Source: Brevibacillus daliensis
Lineage (GTDB): Bacteria; Bacillota; Bacilli; Brevibacillales; Brevibacillaceae
DNA length: 64,000 nt
Direction of reading: 5' to 3'
NCBI RefSeq assembly: GCF_021245735.1
Contig: NZ_JAJISB010000010.1
Span: 62,001 to 126,000, forward strand
In this document: piece by piece, positions 49,598 through 58,058 of the stretch
Layout: every line of letters begins with the position of its first letter
How positions within the stretch are numbered: the stretch's first letter is position 1
Program-made: the position numbers and the translations under genes
Notes under the pieces: model-generated
What the model was told of the DNA's origin: nothing
Database searches by the model: none
The model's input: the letters and a program-made list of their open reading frames with translations, nothing else

Positions 49598-50308
49598 TTA
49601 CAAAATTGAGTAGCCTAATGATTGAATATCTCTATTAAACATTTGAACTGTGTCTAGTGAGATTTCTTCTAAATCTTTTCCTACATTCGGAAGTTTAGAT
49701 AAGATCGCTGGTGTACATGTAATAATATCACATCCGCACTCATCTGCCTGGAAGATATTAAACAATTCTCTTGAACTTGCCCAAAGTAGCTCTGTTCCCT
49801 CTTTTTCATGACAAATTGCTGCTGATTCTTTCATATAAGGAATTGGATCAACACCTGTATCTGCCATTCTACCAGCGAATACAGAAACAATATTTTTCGT
49901 ACCAGGAGATAGAGCATCAACCGTTTCACGAACTTGTTTCATTGTTAATATAGCAGTAATATTCAATGAAAATCCTAAACTAGATAACTTTTGAATTAAT
50001 GGAATAGAAGATTCGCCTCGTGAATTTGTAATTGGAATTTTAATATAAACATTTTCTCCCCAGCTAGCAATTTTACGTGCTTCTTGCTCCATTACCTCAA
50101 AATCATCTGAAAATACTTCAAATGAAATGGACATATCTGGAATTTGTTTAACAGCTTCTTTTGCAAAAGCTTCGTAGTCTGTAATTCCAGCTTTTTTCAT
50201 TAAAGATGGATTTGTTGTAAATCCTTTAATTACACCAGAATTATATGCATAAATCATATCTTCAATTACAGCACCGTCTGAGTAAATCTTGATATTTAAA
50301 TTATTCAT
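49598..50308 (-). CDS. transaldolase-like protein, fructose-6-phosphate aldolase type
   Basis: A 236-residue small transaldolase. The Schiff-base lysine is Lys90 in GENVYIKIPITNSRGESSI; KGFTTNPSLMKKAGI (residues 28-42) and LNITAILTMKQ are family blocks, and FAGRMADTGVDP forms the phosphate end. These enzymes make or break C-C bonds of sugar phosphates. GAGGTG precedes the ATG. Last gene of an operon with ascorbate-type PTS genes, so it probably acts on the phosphorylated product of the imported sugar or sugar acid. Confidence 0.88.
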   Translation of the reverse strand: MNNLNIKIYSDGAVIEDMIYAYNSGVIKGFTTNPSLMKKAGITDYEAFAKEAVKQIPDMSISFEVFSDDFEVMEQEARKIASWGENVYIKIPITNSRGESSIPLIQKLSSLGFSLNITAILTMKQVRETVDALSPGTKNIVSVFAGRMADTGVDPIPYMKESAAICHEKEGTELLWASSRELFNIFQADECGCDIITCTPAILSKLPNVGKDLEEISLDTVQMFNRDIQSLGYSIL

Positions 50309-50338
50309 TCGTTAGCACCTCGTTATCATATTTAAGTT

Positions 50339-51715
50339 TTATTCGTTTTCGTAATTATTAATAGCTACCGATTTTGTTTTCACGAAATTCGGAATAATTA
50401 AAGTTACCACTAGCAATACTACAATTGCATAAATTCCAATTGAGCTGAAAAAGTTACCAGCTTGTCCTAATAGAATACCTAATACAGCAAAGTCGACATC
50501 TCCGAAAGTCGTATTAGCAAATCCTAAAGATCCTAGTACTGGTAGTAATAGTGCTGGTAAGAAAGCTAGTGCTAAACCATTCACAAATGCACCAATAATT
50601 GCACCTTTTCGACCACCTGTTGCATTACCGTATATTCCAGCTGTTGCTCCACAGAAGAAGTGAGGGACTAGACCAGGAATGATTAATACTCCTCCAGCAA
50701 TACCAAGAATTAACATGCCGATTACGCCACCGACAAAGCTAGAAACGAAACCGATAATTACAGCTGTTTGTGCATATGGGAAGAACACTGCACAATCTAC
50801 TGCTGGAACTGCAGATGGAATAACTTTAGTTGCAATACCTTGGAATGCAGGAATTAAATCTGCTAAAATCATACGAACACCTGAATATACGATTGCTACG
50901 CCAATTGCAAATTTTAAAGCTGCCATGATAGCAAATAAGTATGGACTCATACCACCAGATAATGTAGAAACATACTCTGAACCAGCAGCAATGGCTGCCA
51001 CTAGGTAGAAGAACATCATGGTTATAGCTGTTGAAATCGTAGTATTACGTAAGAATCCCCATTTTTCTGGAATATTGATTTTTTCAGTACTATCTTCAGG
51101 CTTACCAACTTTTCCTCCAACCCAAGCTGATAAATAGTAACCTAAGCTTCCAAAGTGACCCATTGCCACTTCGTCACCATCTGTAACTTTCAATGTGTAT
51201 TTTTGACCAATTGCTGGTGAAATGGCACTCCATGCTCCTAGTATGAAACCACCTACGATAACCATTTCAGTACCTGATAATCCTGATGCACCTAATACCG
51301 CTGATAATAAACATGCCATGAAGAAACTATGATGCCCAGTTAAAAATACGTATTTATACTTAGTAAAACGTGCAATTACTAGATTCAGTACTAAACCAAG
51401 GACTAAGATCGACATTGTTTCAACGCCAAGGATTTGTTGAGCTGTTGCTGTAACAGCTTCATTATTTGGAACTACCCCGGTAATATTGAAGCCTTCTTCA
51501 ATCATTTTTCCTAATGGTTCAAGGTTTGCAACGATAAAATCCGCTCCAGCACCAAGCATTAAATATCCAAGAATTGGACCTAGCGTCCCCGTTAAAACCT
51601 TATGTGCTGGACTCTTCAAACAAACTAAACCTAAACAAGACATTAGACCAATTAATAAAGCAGGTTGCGATAGGACATCTTTTAGAAACTCCAAAATACT
51701 ATTTAAGATTTCCAC
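50339..51715 (-). CDS. ulaA: PTS ascorbate-type permease, subunit IIC (UlaA)
   Basis: A 458-residue, about eleven-helix sugar channel of the EIISga/Ula family. HHSFFMACLLSAVLGASG and VMGHFGSLGYYLSAWVGGKVG-like segments (AMGHFGSLGYYLSAWVGGKV) and SAVPAVDCAVFFPYAQTAVI carry the substrate-site pattern of UlaA. GTG start 8 nt after AGGAGG. It follows the IIB gene by 38 bp. Transports L-ascorbate or a related compound with phosphorylation by IIB. Confidence 0.9.
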   Translation of the reverse strand: MEILNSILEFLKDVLSQPALLIGLMSCLGLVCLKSPAHKVLTGTLGPILGYLMLGAGADFIVANLEPLGKMIEEGFNITGVVPNNEAVTATAQQILGVETMSILVLGLVLNLVIARFTKYKYVFLTGHHSFFMACLLSAVLGASGLSGTEMVIVGGFILGAWSAISPAIGQKYTLKVTDGDEVAMGHFGSLGYYLSAWVGGKVGKPEDSTEKINIPEKWGFLRNTTISTAITMMFFYLVAAIAAGSEYVSTLSGGMSPYLFAIMAALKFAIGVAIVYSGVRMILADLIPAFQGIATKVIPSAVPAVDCAVFFPYAQTAVIIGFVSSFVGGVIGMLILGIAGGVLIIPGLVPHFFCGATAGIYGNATGGRKGAIIGAFVNGLALAFLPALLLPVLGSLGFANTTFGDVDFAVLGILLGQAGNFFSSIGIYAIVVLLVVTLIIPNFVKTKSVAINNYENE

Positions 51716-51753
51716 TATGAGTGCCTCCTAAAGATGAAAGGTTTAAAAAATGA

Positions 51754-52035
51754 TTATTTTGCTGCAATTTCCTTGATAATGTCTAGAACATCTTCTTTAA
51801 TTTTTTTCTTATTAATATAGCTGCGAATAACGGCAACTCTTTGACTGCTATCAAATTGTTTCGCAAGTTCATCTACTGTAACAATCAAATCTACTCCACG
51901 ACCTTTAGCTGAGTTAAAGTCGCTAGATTCTACAGAAGCAACAATTCCATTTTCATCACAAATTTCTTTTACTTTTAAACTACACATTAAGCTGCTCCCG
52001 ATTCCATTTCCACAAACAGTTACGATAGTAATCAT
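51754..52035 (-). CDS. ulaB: PTS ascorbate-type subunit IIB (UlaB)
   Basis: A 93-residue phosphocarrier: MITIVTVCGNGIGSSLMCSL puts the phosphorylated Cys at residue 8 in the P-loop-like start. ATG at 52035 is 8 nt after GGAGG; the ATG two codons earlier is too close. It accepts phosphate from an EIIA and passes it to the sugar in UlaA. No separate ulaC is in the operon, so the EIIA domain of the upstream regulator is the nearest donor. Confidence 0.9.
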   Translation of the reverse strand: MITIVTVCGNGIGSSLMCSLKVKEICDENGIVASVESSDFNSAKGRGVDLIVTVDELAKQFDSSQRVAVIRSYINKKKIKEDVLDIIKEIAAK

Positions 52036-52060
52036 GTTCATTTCCTCCAAAGATGATTTT

Positions 52061-54130
52061 TTATTTACTGTACTCTTCAATTAGTGGCAAAATCCCCTCC
52101 ACTTTTGTAGTTGCAATCATTTTTTCAATATTCTCTTCTTCTTCAAGTAACTCCGTTAATTGACTTAACGCACGTAGATGCGTTTCACTATCAATAGCGG
52201 CTAAAACAATAATTACATTCACTAATTTATCTGGATCATTTTCAGAGAAAGAAACAGCTTCTTCTAATCTCAAAAAACTCATTCCTACTTTTTTTACTCC
52301 TTGCTCAGGGCGAGCATGCGGAATAGCAACTTTTGGAGCTAATACAATGTATGGTCCTAATTCATTTACATTAGTAATCATTGCATCAATATATTGCTCT
52401 TCTATTGCCTGTGATTCTAACAACGGTTTTGCTGCTAATTTTATTGCTTCTTCCCAATGATTTACTTGCTTATGAAATTGGATCATCTCTTTTGTTAGTA
52501 ACTCTTTAAGCACCGGCTTACATCCCCTTATATTATGTGCAATTGTTCCAGTTAGAGCGTCAGAGATAGCCTCATATAGACCGGATTCATCATGAACAGT
52601 TGCAAACAGCTTAATTACTTGAAACAGGTTATTTATGTTTGGATTTTTTTGTTTATTTCCGTGCATTACACATGCTACTTCTTGTATAATTTGGGCTTTA
52701 TCCAATGCAGAAAGGATCGGATTTACAACAATTAATGGCTTATTTGTGTGGATTAATACAGTTGAAAACACTACATCAAATTCATGTTCCTTACTATAGT
52801 CATATTCTCTTAAGGAAATGAGTTTAATAAGATCTATTTCAGGAACTAGCTTTTCAATTTGTTTCTGCAACATATACGAAGTTCCAACACCATTTGGACA
52901 AACAATAATGCCACGTTTTCTTTTAATCGTTTTCGAACCTTGCTCCTTAAGAAATGATCCAAAATGCAACGTGATATACGCCACTTCATCCTCAGATATA
53001 GGATGCTTTACCAGCTCTTCTAATTTCTCTAATGATTTTCTTACTAAAATGAAGAGATCAAAATGTTCTTCTTTTATTTTGTGCAAATAAGGATTAGAGA
53101 TTGGAATTTTGAATAGCATACGATAATATGCAGGCTTAAGATGGGCATATAATGCTTCCTTAACCTTTTTATGATTGACAAATATGACACAAGCCAATTG
53201 TTCAAAGTCTGTAATAATCTCATTAGTTAAGTTAAGTAATACTTTATTGTTGTAATCTGCGTCATCATAATAGCGAACATTAAGCCCTAATAATTGCATC
53301 GTTATATATGCAATCTCATCCTCTGGTACGGCCATATCAATAATCTGAATCAACGTCTTTGCTGCTTCGTGTTCATGCGCCTCACATATCGTTTGTTTTA
53401 TTTCTAACGGAAAAATCACGTGCTTCTTTTTACATATTCGGATGAATAAAATAACCATAAAAGCCGTAAGTTCATTCATTTTCTCTTCAACAAATATTAC
53501 ATTTAACTTTTTTTCAATTTGATGCAAATGATCAGTCATCGATTTAAATGCTATCTTAAAAGATTCATTTTGCTCTTCTTCATTATAGATTTCTGCTAAA
53601 ATATTCAATCCACTTTTCTGTTGTAAAAGGAGAAAAATACATTTGACCATTAATGAACGCTTGTCTATTTCACTTCCGACAAAATGATAGCCTTCTTTTC
53701 GATTGTATGCGATCTGAACTCCGAATGTATGTGCAAATTCATTGGCACGTTTCATATGAGCTAATACTGTATTTCGGCTCATCTTTAAGGAATCAATAAA
53801 GTGGTTTACAGATAAATAATCTGTACGGATAAACGTTCGAATAAGAATGATACAAATCTTTTCTTCACTTGATGGAATATAGTCCAACATCTTCACTTCA
53901 GGTATTGCACTCTTAGCAAATTCTCTTACCTGTGGATCAACAATCAATCCTTGTGCACGCTTATTAGTAATAGGAGGTAATTTCTGTTCAGTAAGCCAAT
54001 CATTGATTTTTTGTAAATCATAATTTATTTGTCTTCTTGAACATTTGGTTTGATTTTCAAGTTGCTTAATTGTTACTAGTCGACTAGAAGTAATTTTTTG
54101 TAACAAAGCGACAACTCTTTCATCTAACAT
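52061..54130 (-). CDS. PRD-containing transcriptional regulator with EIIB-like and EIIA domains
   Basis: A 689-residue BglG/MtlR-type activator. In order: DeoR-like HTH (LVTIKQLENQTKCSRRQINY), a second HTH, PRD1 and PRD2 (His sites in CEAHEHEAAK and ITLHFGSFL), an EIIB(Gat)-like domain (RGIIVCPNGVGTSYMLQKQI, Cys kept) and a C-terminal EIIA of the fructose/mannitol class with active His605 in KVAIPHARPEQG. Phosphorylation of these sites tells the regulator about sugar flux. AAGGAGG precedes the ATG. First gene of the ula-like operon, which lacks any other EIIA. Confidence 0.92.
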   Translation of the reverse strand: MLDERVVALLQKITSSRLVTIKQLENQTKCSRRQINYDLQKINDWLTEQKLPPITNKRAQGLIVDPQVREFAKSAIPEVKMLDYIPSSEEKICIILIRTFIRTDYLSVNHFIDSLKMSRNTVLAHMKRANEFAHTFGVQIAYNRKEGYHFVGSEIDKRSLMVKCIFLLLQQKSGLNILAEIYNEEEQNESFKIAFKSMTDHLHQIEKKLNVIFVEEKMNELTAFMVILFIRICKKKHVIFPLEIKQTICEAHEHEAAKTLIQIIDMAVPEDEIAYITMQLLGLNVRYYDDADYNNKVLLNLTNEIITDFEQLACVIFVNHKKVKEALYAHLKPAYYRMLFKIPISNPYLHKIKEEHFDLFILVRKSLEKLEELVKHPISEDEVAYITLHFGSFLKEQGSKTIKRKRGIIVCPNGVGTSYMLQKQIEKLVPEIDLIKLISLREYDYSKEHEFDVVFSTVLIHTNKPLIVVNPILSALDKAQIIQEVACVMHGNKQKNPNINNLFQVIKLFATVHDESGLYEAISDALTGTIAHNIRGCKPVLKELLTKEMIQFHKQVNHWEEAIKLAAKPLLESQAIEEQYIDAMITNVNELGPYIVLAPKVAIPHARPEQGVKKVGMSFLRLEEAVSFSENDPDKLVNVIIVLAAIDSETHLRALSQLTELLEEEENIEKMIATTKVEGILPLIEEYSK

Positions 54131-54154
54131 GTTGTTCGCCCTCCTTGTAAATTA

Positions 54155-54168
54155 TTATAGCGCTTACA
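54155..54168 (-). promoter_or_regulatory. candidate CcpA cre site
   Basis: Minus strand TGTAAGCGCTATAA fits the catabolite-repression consensus TGWAANCGNTNWCA at all but one fixed position. It lies between the promoter region and the regulator start. Confidence 0.6.
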
Positions 54169-54208
54169 TTATGAAGAGTCAGTTGCTATTGAAACCTAAT
54201 TATGTACA

Positions 54209-54242
54209 TTCGTTTGTACATATCTGGACCTATACAAACGAA
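54209..54242. promoter_or_regulatory. inverted repeat upstream of the PTS operon
   Basis: TTCGTTTGTA (54209-54218) and TACAAACGAA (54233-54242) are perfect complements 14 bp apart, 80-110 bp before the start codon; a likely site for the PRD activator. Confidence 0.6.
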
Positions 54243-54895
54243 TTATGAATATTAAATAATCTTTCATATCAAAAAATAAGAGGAGGTTAAGCTCATATAA
54301 TGAACTAACTATCCTCTATTTGCGATACTATAATTAACTCAGTCTAAAACATTATTTTCACGGTCTAACACTCTATTGAAAATTATCAAGACCTAAACTT
54401 AAGGAAATCAAATACCATAAAGGGTTCTACATATTATGCATGACTAATATGTAGAACCCTTTATGTTTAGACCATTATCATTTTAAGTCCGATAGGAAAC
54501 AGCGTGTGAAAGGCGTGTACGATGTTCAAAACGTCAACAGTTACCACAGTCATCTGAAAAGATGGATTGACCGATTTAACGGAATTTCAACCGAGTATTT
54601 ACAACGTCATCCAGCTTGGTTCCGTTACTTAGACAGCAAGGAATATGAAAACACAACGTCGAATAAAAAGAAGTTTGTTGGTTGCTTCTTGCCTGTTCAC
54701 TGTATATGAAACGAACACCGATCTTCGCAGAACAACTTTTCCCTTTTAAACTGACTGGACAGAAGTAAAAAGATATCGAAATTAGGTAATAATTAACTGT
54801 TGTGAAGTGTTGCTAAATGGTTAAACTCCTCTACCGAAGACACCAACGATTCCTTAGCGAATAATCAAATCACAGAAGAAATGGGATGATGTTAA
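54243..54895. other. gap with perfect hairpin and IS1595 fragment
   Basis: A 21 bp perfect inverted repeat with 8 nt loop at 54416-54465 (core AAAGGGTTCTAC), then the transposase fragment at 54482-54709. The rest has no readable gene. Confidence 0.5.
54482..54709 (+). mobile_element. IS1595-type transposase C-terminal fragment
   Basis: Frame reads SDRKQRVKGVYDVQNVNSYH then SHLKRWIDRFNGISTEYLQR and AWFRYLD, the end of the ISXO2-like DDE domain of IS1595 transposases (VNSYHSRLKxWIxRFxGVSTKYL). About 75 codons remain; no DDE aspartates and no second copy or clear terminal repeats. The insertion sequence is dead. Confidence 0.7.
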
Positions 54896-55453
54896 ATGGA
54901 TAAAGAAATTAAAATCTTGGCTATTTCGGGAAGTCTTCGTCAAAACTCTTCGAATAAAGCACTAATGAATGCCATCATCGGATTAGCCAAGGAGAACGTT
55001 AAATTTACCATCTATGGCGGGTTGGGCGACCTGCCGCATTTTAATCAAGACATCGATGCTGTCGAAGAACCTGTTCCGGTCAAAGAATTAAGGACACATA
55101 TTAAGGAGGCAGATGGTGTGCTTATATGTACACCGGAATATGGGAATGGAGTGCCTGGTGTGTTAAAAAACGCGTTGGATTGGCTCGTATCTTCAGGCGA
55201 GTTCATGAATAAACCTACAGCGGTAATCAGTGCCTCACCATCTCCAATGGGCGGTGATAAAGCTAATGCTTCACTTCTGCTTACACTTAAAATGATTAAT
55301 GCTGATATTGTAGAAAGAGGAACATTGATAATACCGCACATCACTTTGAAACTAAATAAAGAAGGTAGTATTACAGATCCAGAACTAAAGCAGGAATTAT
55401 TATCTGTGCTCCAGACACTTGAGCATGCTTGTCATCAAGGCGAGACGATATAA
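54896..55453 (+). CDS. NADPH-dependent FMN reductase
   Basis: A 185-residue flavodoxin-like enzyme. ILAISGSLRQNSSNKALMNA is the phosphate-binding start of the family (GSLR-x-x-S-x-N/T), and ADGVLICTPEYGNGVPGVLK then NALDWLVSSGEF the flavin-ring block (PEYNxSxPGxLKNAIDW in relatives, here G in place of S). It reduces FMN, quinones or chromate. The ribosome site is weak (GGGATGATG). Single gene. Confidence 0.88.
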   Translation: MDKEIKILAISGSLRQNSSNKALMNAIIGLAKENVKFTIYGGLGDLPHFNQDIDAVEEPVPVKELRTHIKEADGVLICTPEYGNGVPGVLKNALDWLVSSGEFMNKPTAVISASPSPMGGDKANASLLLTLKMINADIVERGTLIIPHITLKLNKEGSITDPELKQELLSVLQTLEHACHQGETI

Positions 55454-55493
55454 ACCATGAAATGAGAATTGTCCAACTACGAAAAACGATAGG

Positions 55494-55668
55494 TTAGATC
55501 AACAGAACAGATTTTGTGTTTCTTTTTCTGCAAGCGCCTAATAACCATCTGATAGAGCCGTAAAAAATGACACCAATAACAACGCCAATTGTATTGAGTA
55601 TGATATCGTCTGCTAACGCGTACAGGATTGTAATCAGATTGAAAATGACCGGATAGCAATTGCCATCC
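55494..55668 (-). pseudogene. VanZ-like C-terminal fragment
   Basis: About 58 codons ending at 55494 read LYALADDIILNTIGVVIGVI then FYGSIRWLLGACRKRNTKS; the block DDIILNTIGVVIG is the signature of VanZ-like membrane proteins. The N-terminal helices are missing, and its left end runs into the hairpin at 55645-55674. Confidence 0.6.
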
Positions 55669-56346
55669 GGTCATTACTTATTTAACTATGCCAAAAGATT
55701 AAGTTCACATACGTCTACGACAACCTCCACTCAAGCAGGATCGTACAAAGCAACAAACCAAACGCTAAATAACTTAACAAGCACTTGATACACCTTCAAA
55801 GGCTTATTCCAACTTGAATAGCGAATATGTCTATTTTTTATTAGTTTGACTAAAGATAAAAGTGTTCTAATAGAGGAGATCTAATGTTTAATTGGAACAT
55901 AGTTTAGTTAGATCATATTTATTTCCACTGAGTCTTAATGCTTAAGGGGGGGCATTTTCGTTTGTCGCTAGTCAGGCTTATAATGACTACTACTATGCTA
56001 CACAGGATTGGCTAATGACGGCAAATAAGATACAAGTAATAAGGATTTGAGATGATCACGCTCATGTTTGAATATTTGAATCAGCCAAAATCGTCAAGGT
56101 CACCCTGACGAAGAGTTCTTTTCTTAAAAAGGGCAGGGCTATATATGTTTACTAGGGTTCACACAGAAAACTATAGTTCCCCCCCTATAATGAGGGAAGG
56201 AACTATATGGGCTTCACACGAGGTTCCCTTTTATGATATTCAACGTACTCAGGTGCAACTTTACTACGTAGATGGTGTAAACTATCACTCCATCATCCTA
56301 CATTTTTAGGTATAAGAAAAGCCCAGACCACATGAGGTCGGACTTT

Positions 56347-56526
56347 TCATAGTGGAGGCGTGGAGAGTATCCATATTCCGAGTAAATTACTACCGATGCT
56401 TACCCGACGATGACTATCCTAGCAGTCAATATCGTTGCTGTGCTCGTCCGCTTCACTCCCTGTGCGCGGACTGAATCCCTTTTCGAAAATCACGCCACAT
56501 AGTCTTCTACGGGTGTAGTCACCGTT
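56347..56526 (-). pseudogene. unrecognised protein fragment with in-frame TAG
   Basis: Frame reads NGDYTRRRLCGVIFEKGFSP, RTGSEADEHSNDIDC-stop-DSHRRVSIGS and NLLGIWILSTPPL. Amino-acid choice is that of real protein, and a TAG stands where a codon such as TGG would restore the frame. I do not recognise the family. Confidence 0.35.
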
Positions 56527-56639
56527 TTGATGTCACCTGGGAGCCACGCTACACATGTTACTCCCTGCTTGGCTAAAATACTACTAAATACAATCTCAAC
56601 ATTTCATCTCCTAAAGTAAATCAAAATAAGATAATTCTT

Positions 56640-57287
56640 CTAAGACACTCGAAAGCTTTGTCTTCTCATCCACATCGTTGCCACCCATTTTTCCCCTTTG
56701 ATCACTGGCGAACCTGCATGCAGCGTAAGTTCATTTAATCCATGATTGCTATAAAAATATTCGAAGTAGACAGCCATTCCTTTGTTGGGGAAAACAGAAA
56801 GATTAAGCATAGGAAACACCGTTTCTCCGCCTTCCTCCACATCATTCAAATACATCACGAGCGTACTAATTCGATTATTGGTACTTGCTCGACTTGTCTC
56901 TGCAAAGAAATCATAATGGGACTTATACTCTTGACCAGGAGTGTATAGTAGGACTTGCAAGCCATCACCATGCTCAATGGGAATATTCATAATTTGAGAG
57001 ATTCGCTTCTCGATTCGTGTAATCGTCTCATTCTCCTCACAGAATACCCCGCTGCTCGTTCTAATTTGATTGACCGTACGAACTTCCCCAATTCTCGAGC
57101 GTTGCAGCCGTTCCTTGGACAGTTCTATAAGCTCATCACATTCCTCATTGCTAACCACATTTCCTAATACGACAACCAGCGGTTCCTCGTATTTGGCTAG
57201 TATTCGAATCTCTCGATCCTCTGTCTTGATCGTATTTCCAGCATGGTCAAATATCGTCCGTTCTTTCCCCATCGCATTTTCTATCAT
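56640..57287 (-). CDS. prolyl 4-hydroxylase-type 2-oxoglutarate/Fe(II) oxygenase
   Basis: A 215-residue dioxygenase. The iron ligands are His124 and Asp126 (YKSHYDFFAE) and His190 (LTLHAGSP); Lys200 (KGEKWVATMW) binds 2-oxoglutarate. Sequence follows the B. anthracis prolyl 4-hydroxylase almost block by block (TIFDHAGNTIKTEDREI, EEPLVVVLGNVVSNEECDEL, NNRISTLVMYLNDVEEGGET). It hydroxylates proline in peptide substrates, possibly elongation factor Tu or collagen-like spore or surface proteins. The ATG at 57287 has only a weak ribosome site; ATG at 57272 is an alternative. Single gene. Confidence 0.9.
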   Translation of the reverse strand: MIENAMGKERTIFDHAGNTIKTEDREIRILAKYEEPLVVVLGNVVSNEECDELIELSKERLQRSRIGEVRTVNQIRTSSGVFCEENETITRIEKRISQIMNIPIEHGDGLQVLLYTPGQEYKSHYDFFAETSRASTNNRISTLVMYLNDVEEGGETVFPMLNLSVFPNKGMAVYFEYFYSNHGLNELTLHAGSPVIKGEKWVATMWMRRQSFRVS

Positions 57288-57422
57288 CCTTGAGCAGCCC
57301 CTATATATATGACATCCATCACAAAAAATAATATACCATAAAATGGATATATATACTCTGGAAAATTAAAAAATTCAAATTATAAATAAATGGAAACTTA
57401 TTTTCTGTATTTTAACCAAGTG

Positions 57423-57531
57423 TGGTCAAAATGTGGTCATTCCCCTGATTCCATCAAATCTCCAAAACAAAAAACCCCTGTATCCCAAGGGTTTTCGCCA
57501 TTTCCTTCAATGTAAGCAAAGCAACGCTCTC
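57423..57531. repeat. composite repeat unit G
   Basis: TGGTCAAAATGTGGTCA, CCTGATTCCAT and CAAAACAAAAA, a hairpin (AACCC-TG and CA-GGGTT, 57470-57494), CTTCAATGTAAGCAAAGCAA and CGCTCTC. Same plan as the unit at 27492-27630. Minus strand reads F-E-S-V-A-L-L-T-L-K-E. Confidence 0.6.
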
Positions 57532-57568
57532 AAAATAACTAAAGTGTCGATCACTGCCTATCTCATTT

Positions 57569-58015
57569 CTACTGTTCTTTCTGTAACGAGACCCATGTGT
57601 TTTCAAGCCACTGATCAAAGTCAGCTCCTTTTTCACCCTCGTACGTATCATATACATCAGTTCTCATCTTCTGTAACTTCTCTTTAAACTCTTCAAACGT
57701 ATGACCTTCTGGTAAACTCTTCTTAATTCTTACCAAGATTTTAGTTGTTCCTTTAATCAAGTCGCCTTTTTTCTTTGACGGTAATTGGACATCTTCGCCA
57801 AATTCTTTGAGCTTACGAAAAGCAGCCTCTTGAACTTTGTACACAGCATCGCTGATCATTATACGCTTTAATATATCTATTGTTTGTTTGTTTTTCCACT
57901 GACCTAACTCTTCAACAGCATCTAAACGTTCTCTCCAATTAGACGTTCGATTGGCAGATTTTTTTAATTCCTCATAATTTGAGGGTAACTCATTTTTTGC
58001 TTCACTATTATTCAA
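57569..58015 (-). CDS. HEAT-repeat-like protein
   Basis: A 148-residue helical protein. RTSNWRERLDAVEELGQWKN then KQTIDILKRIMISDAVYKVQ and EAAFRKLKEFGE form two HEAT-type helical repeats, followed by a charged domain with GHTFEEFKEKLQKMRTDVYD and WLENTWVSLQ. Such repeats mediate protein contacts. TTG at 58015 lies 10 nt after AAGGAG; the TTG at 58024 is too close to it. It lies 40 bp after rlmCD on the same strand. Function unknown. Confidence 0.72.
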   Translation of the reverse strand: MNNSEAKNELPSNYEELKKSANRTSNWRERLDAVEELGQWKNKQTIDILKRIMISDAVYKVQEAAFRKLKEFGEDVQLPSKKKGDLIKGTTKILVRIKKSLPEGHTFEEFKEKLQKMRTDVYDTYEGEKGADFDQWLENTWVSLQKEQ

Positions 58016-58058
58016 ACGGATCAATCTCCTTATGTCTTTTTATCATTCTATTATTGCA

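Larger units (their letters stand above)
55454..56639. other. 1.2 kb region of remnants without an intact gene
   Basis: Holds a VanZ-like fragment (55494-55668), a perfect hairpin ATGACCGGAT/ATCCGGTCAT (55645-55674), a terminator-like hairpin at 56312-56343 (AAAAG-CC-GACC with complement) and an unrecognised minus-strand fragment with an in-frame TAG (56347-56526). No complete frame with a ribosome site was found. Confidence 0.5.
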
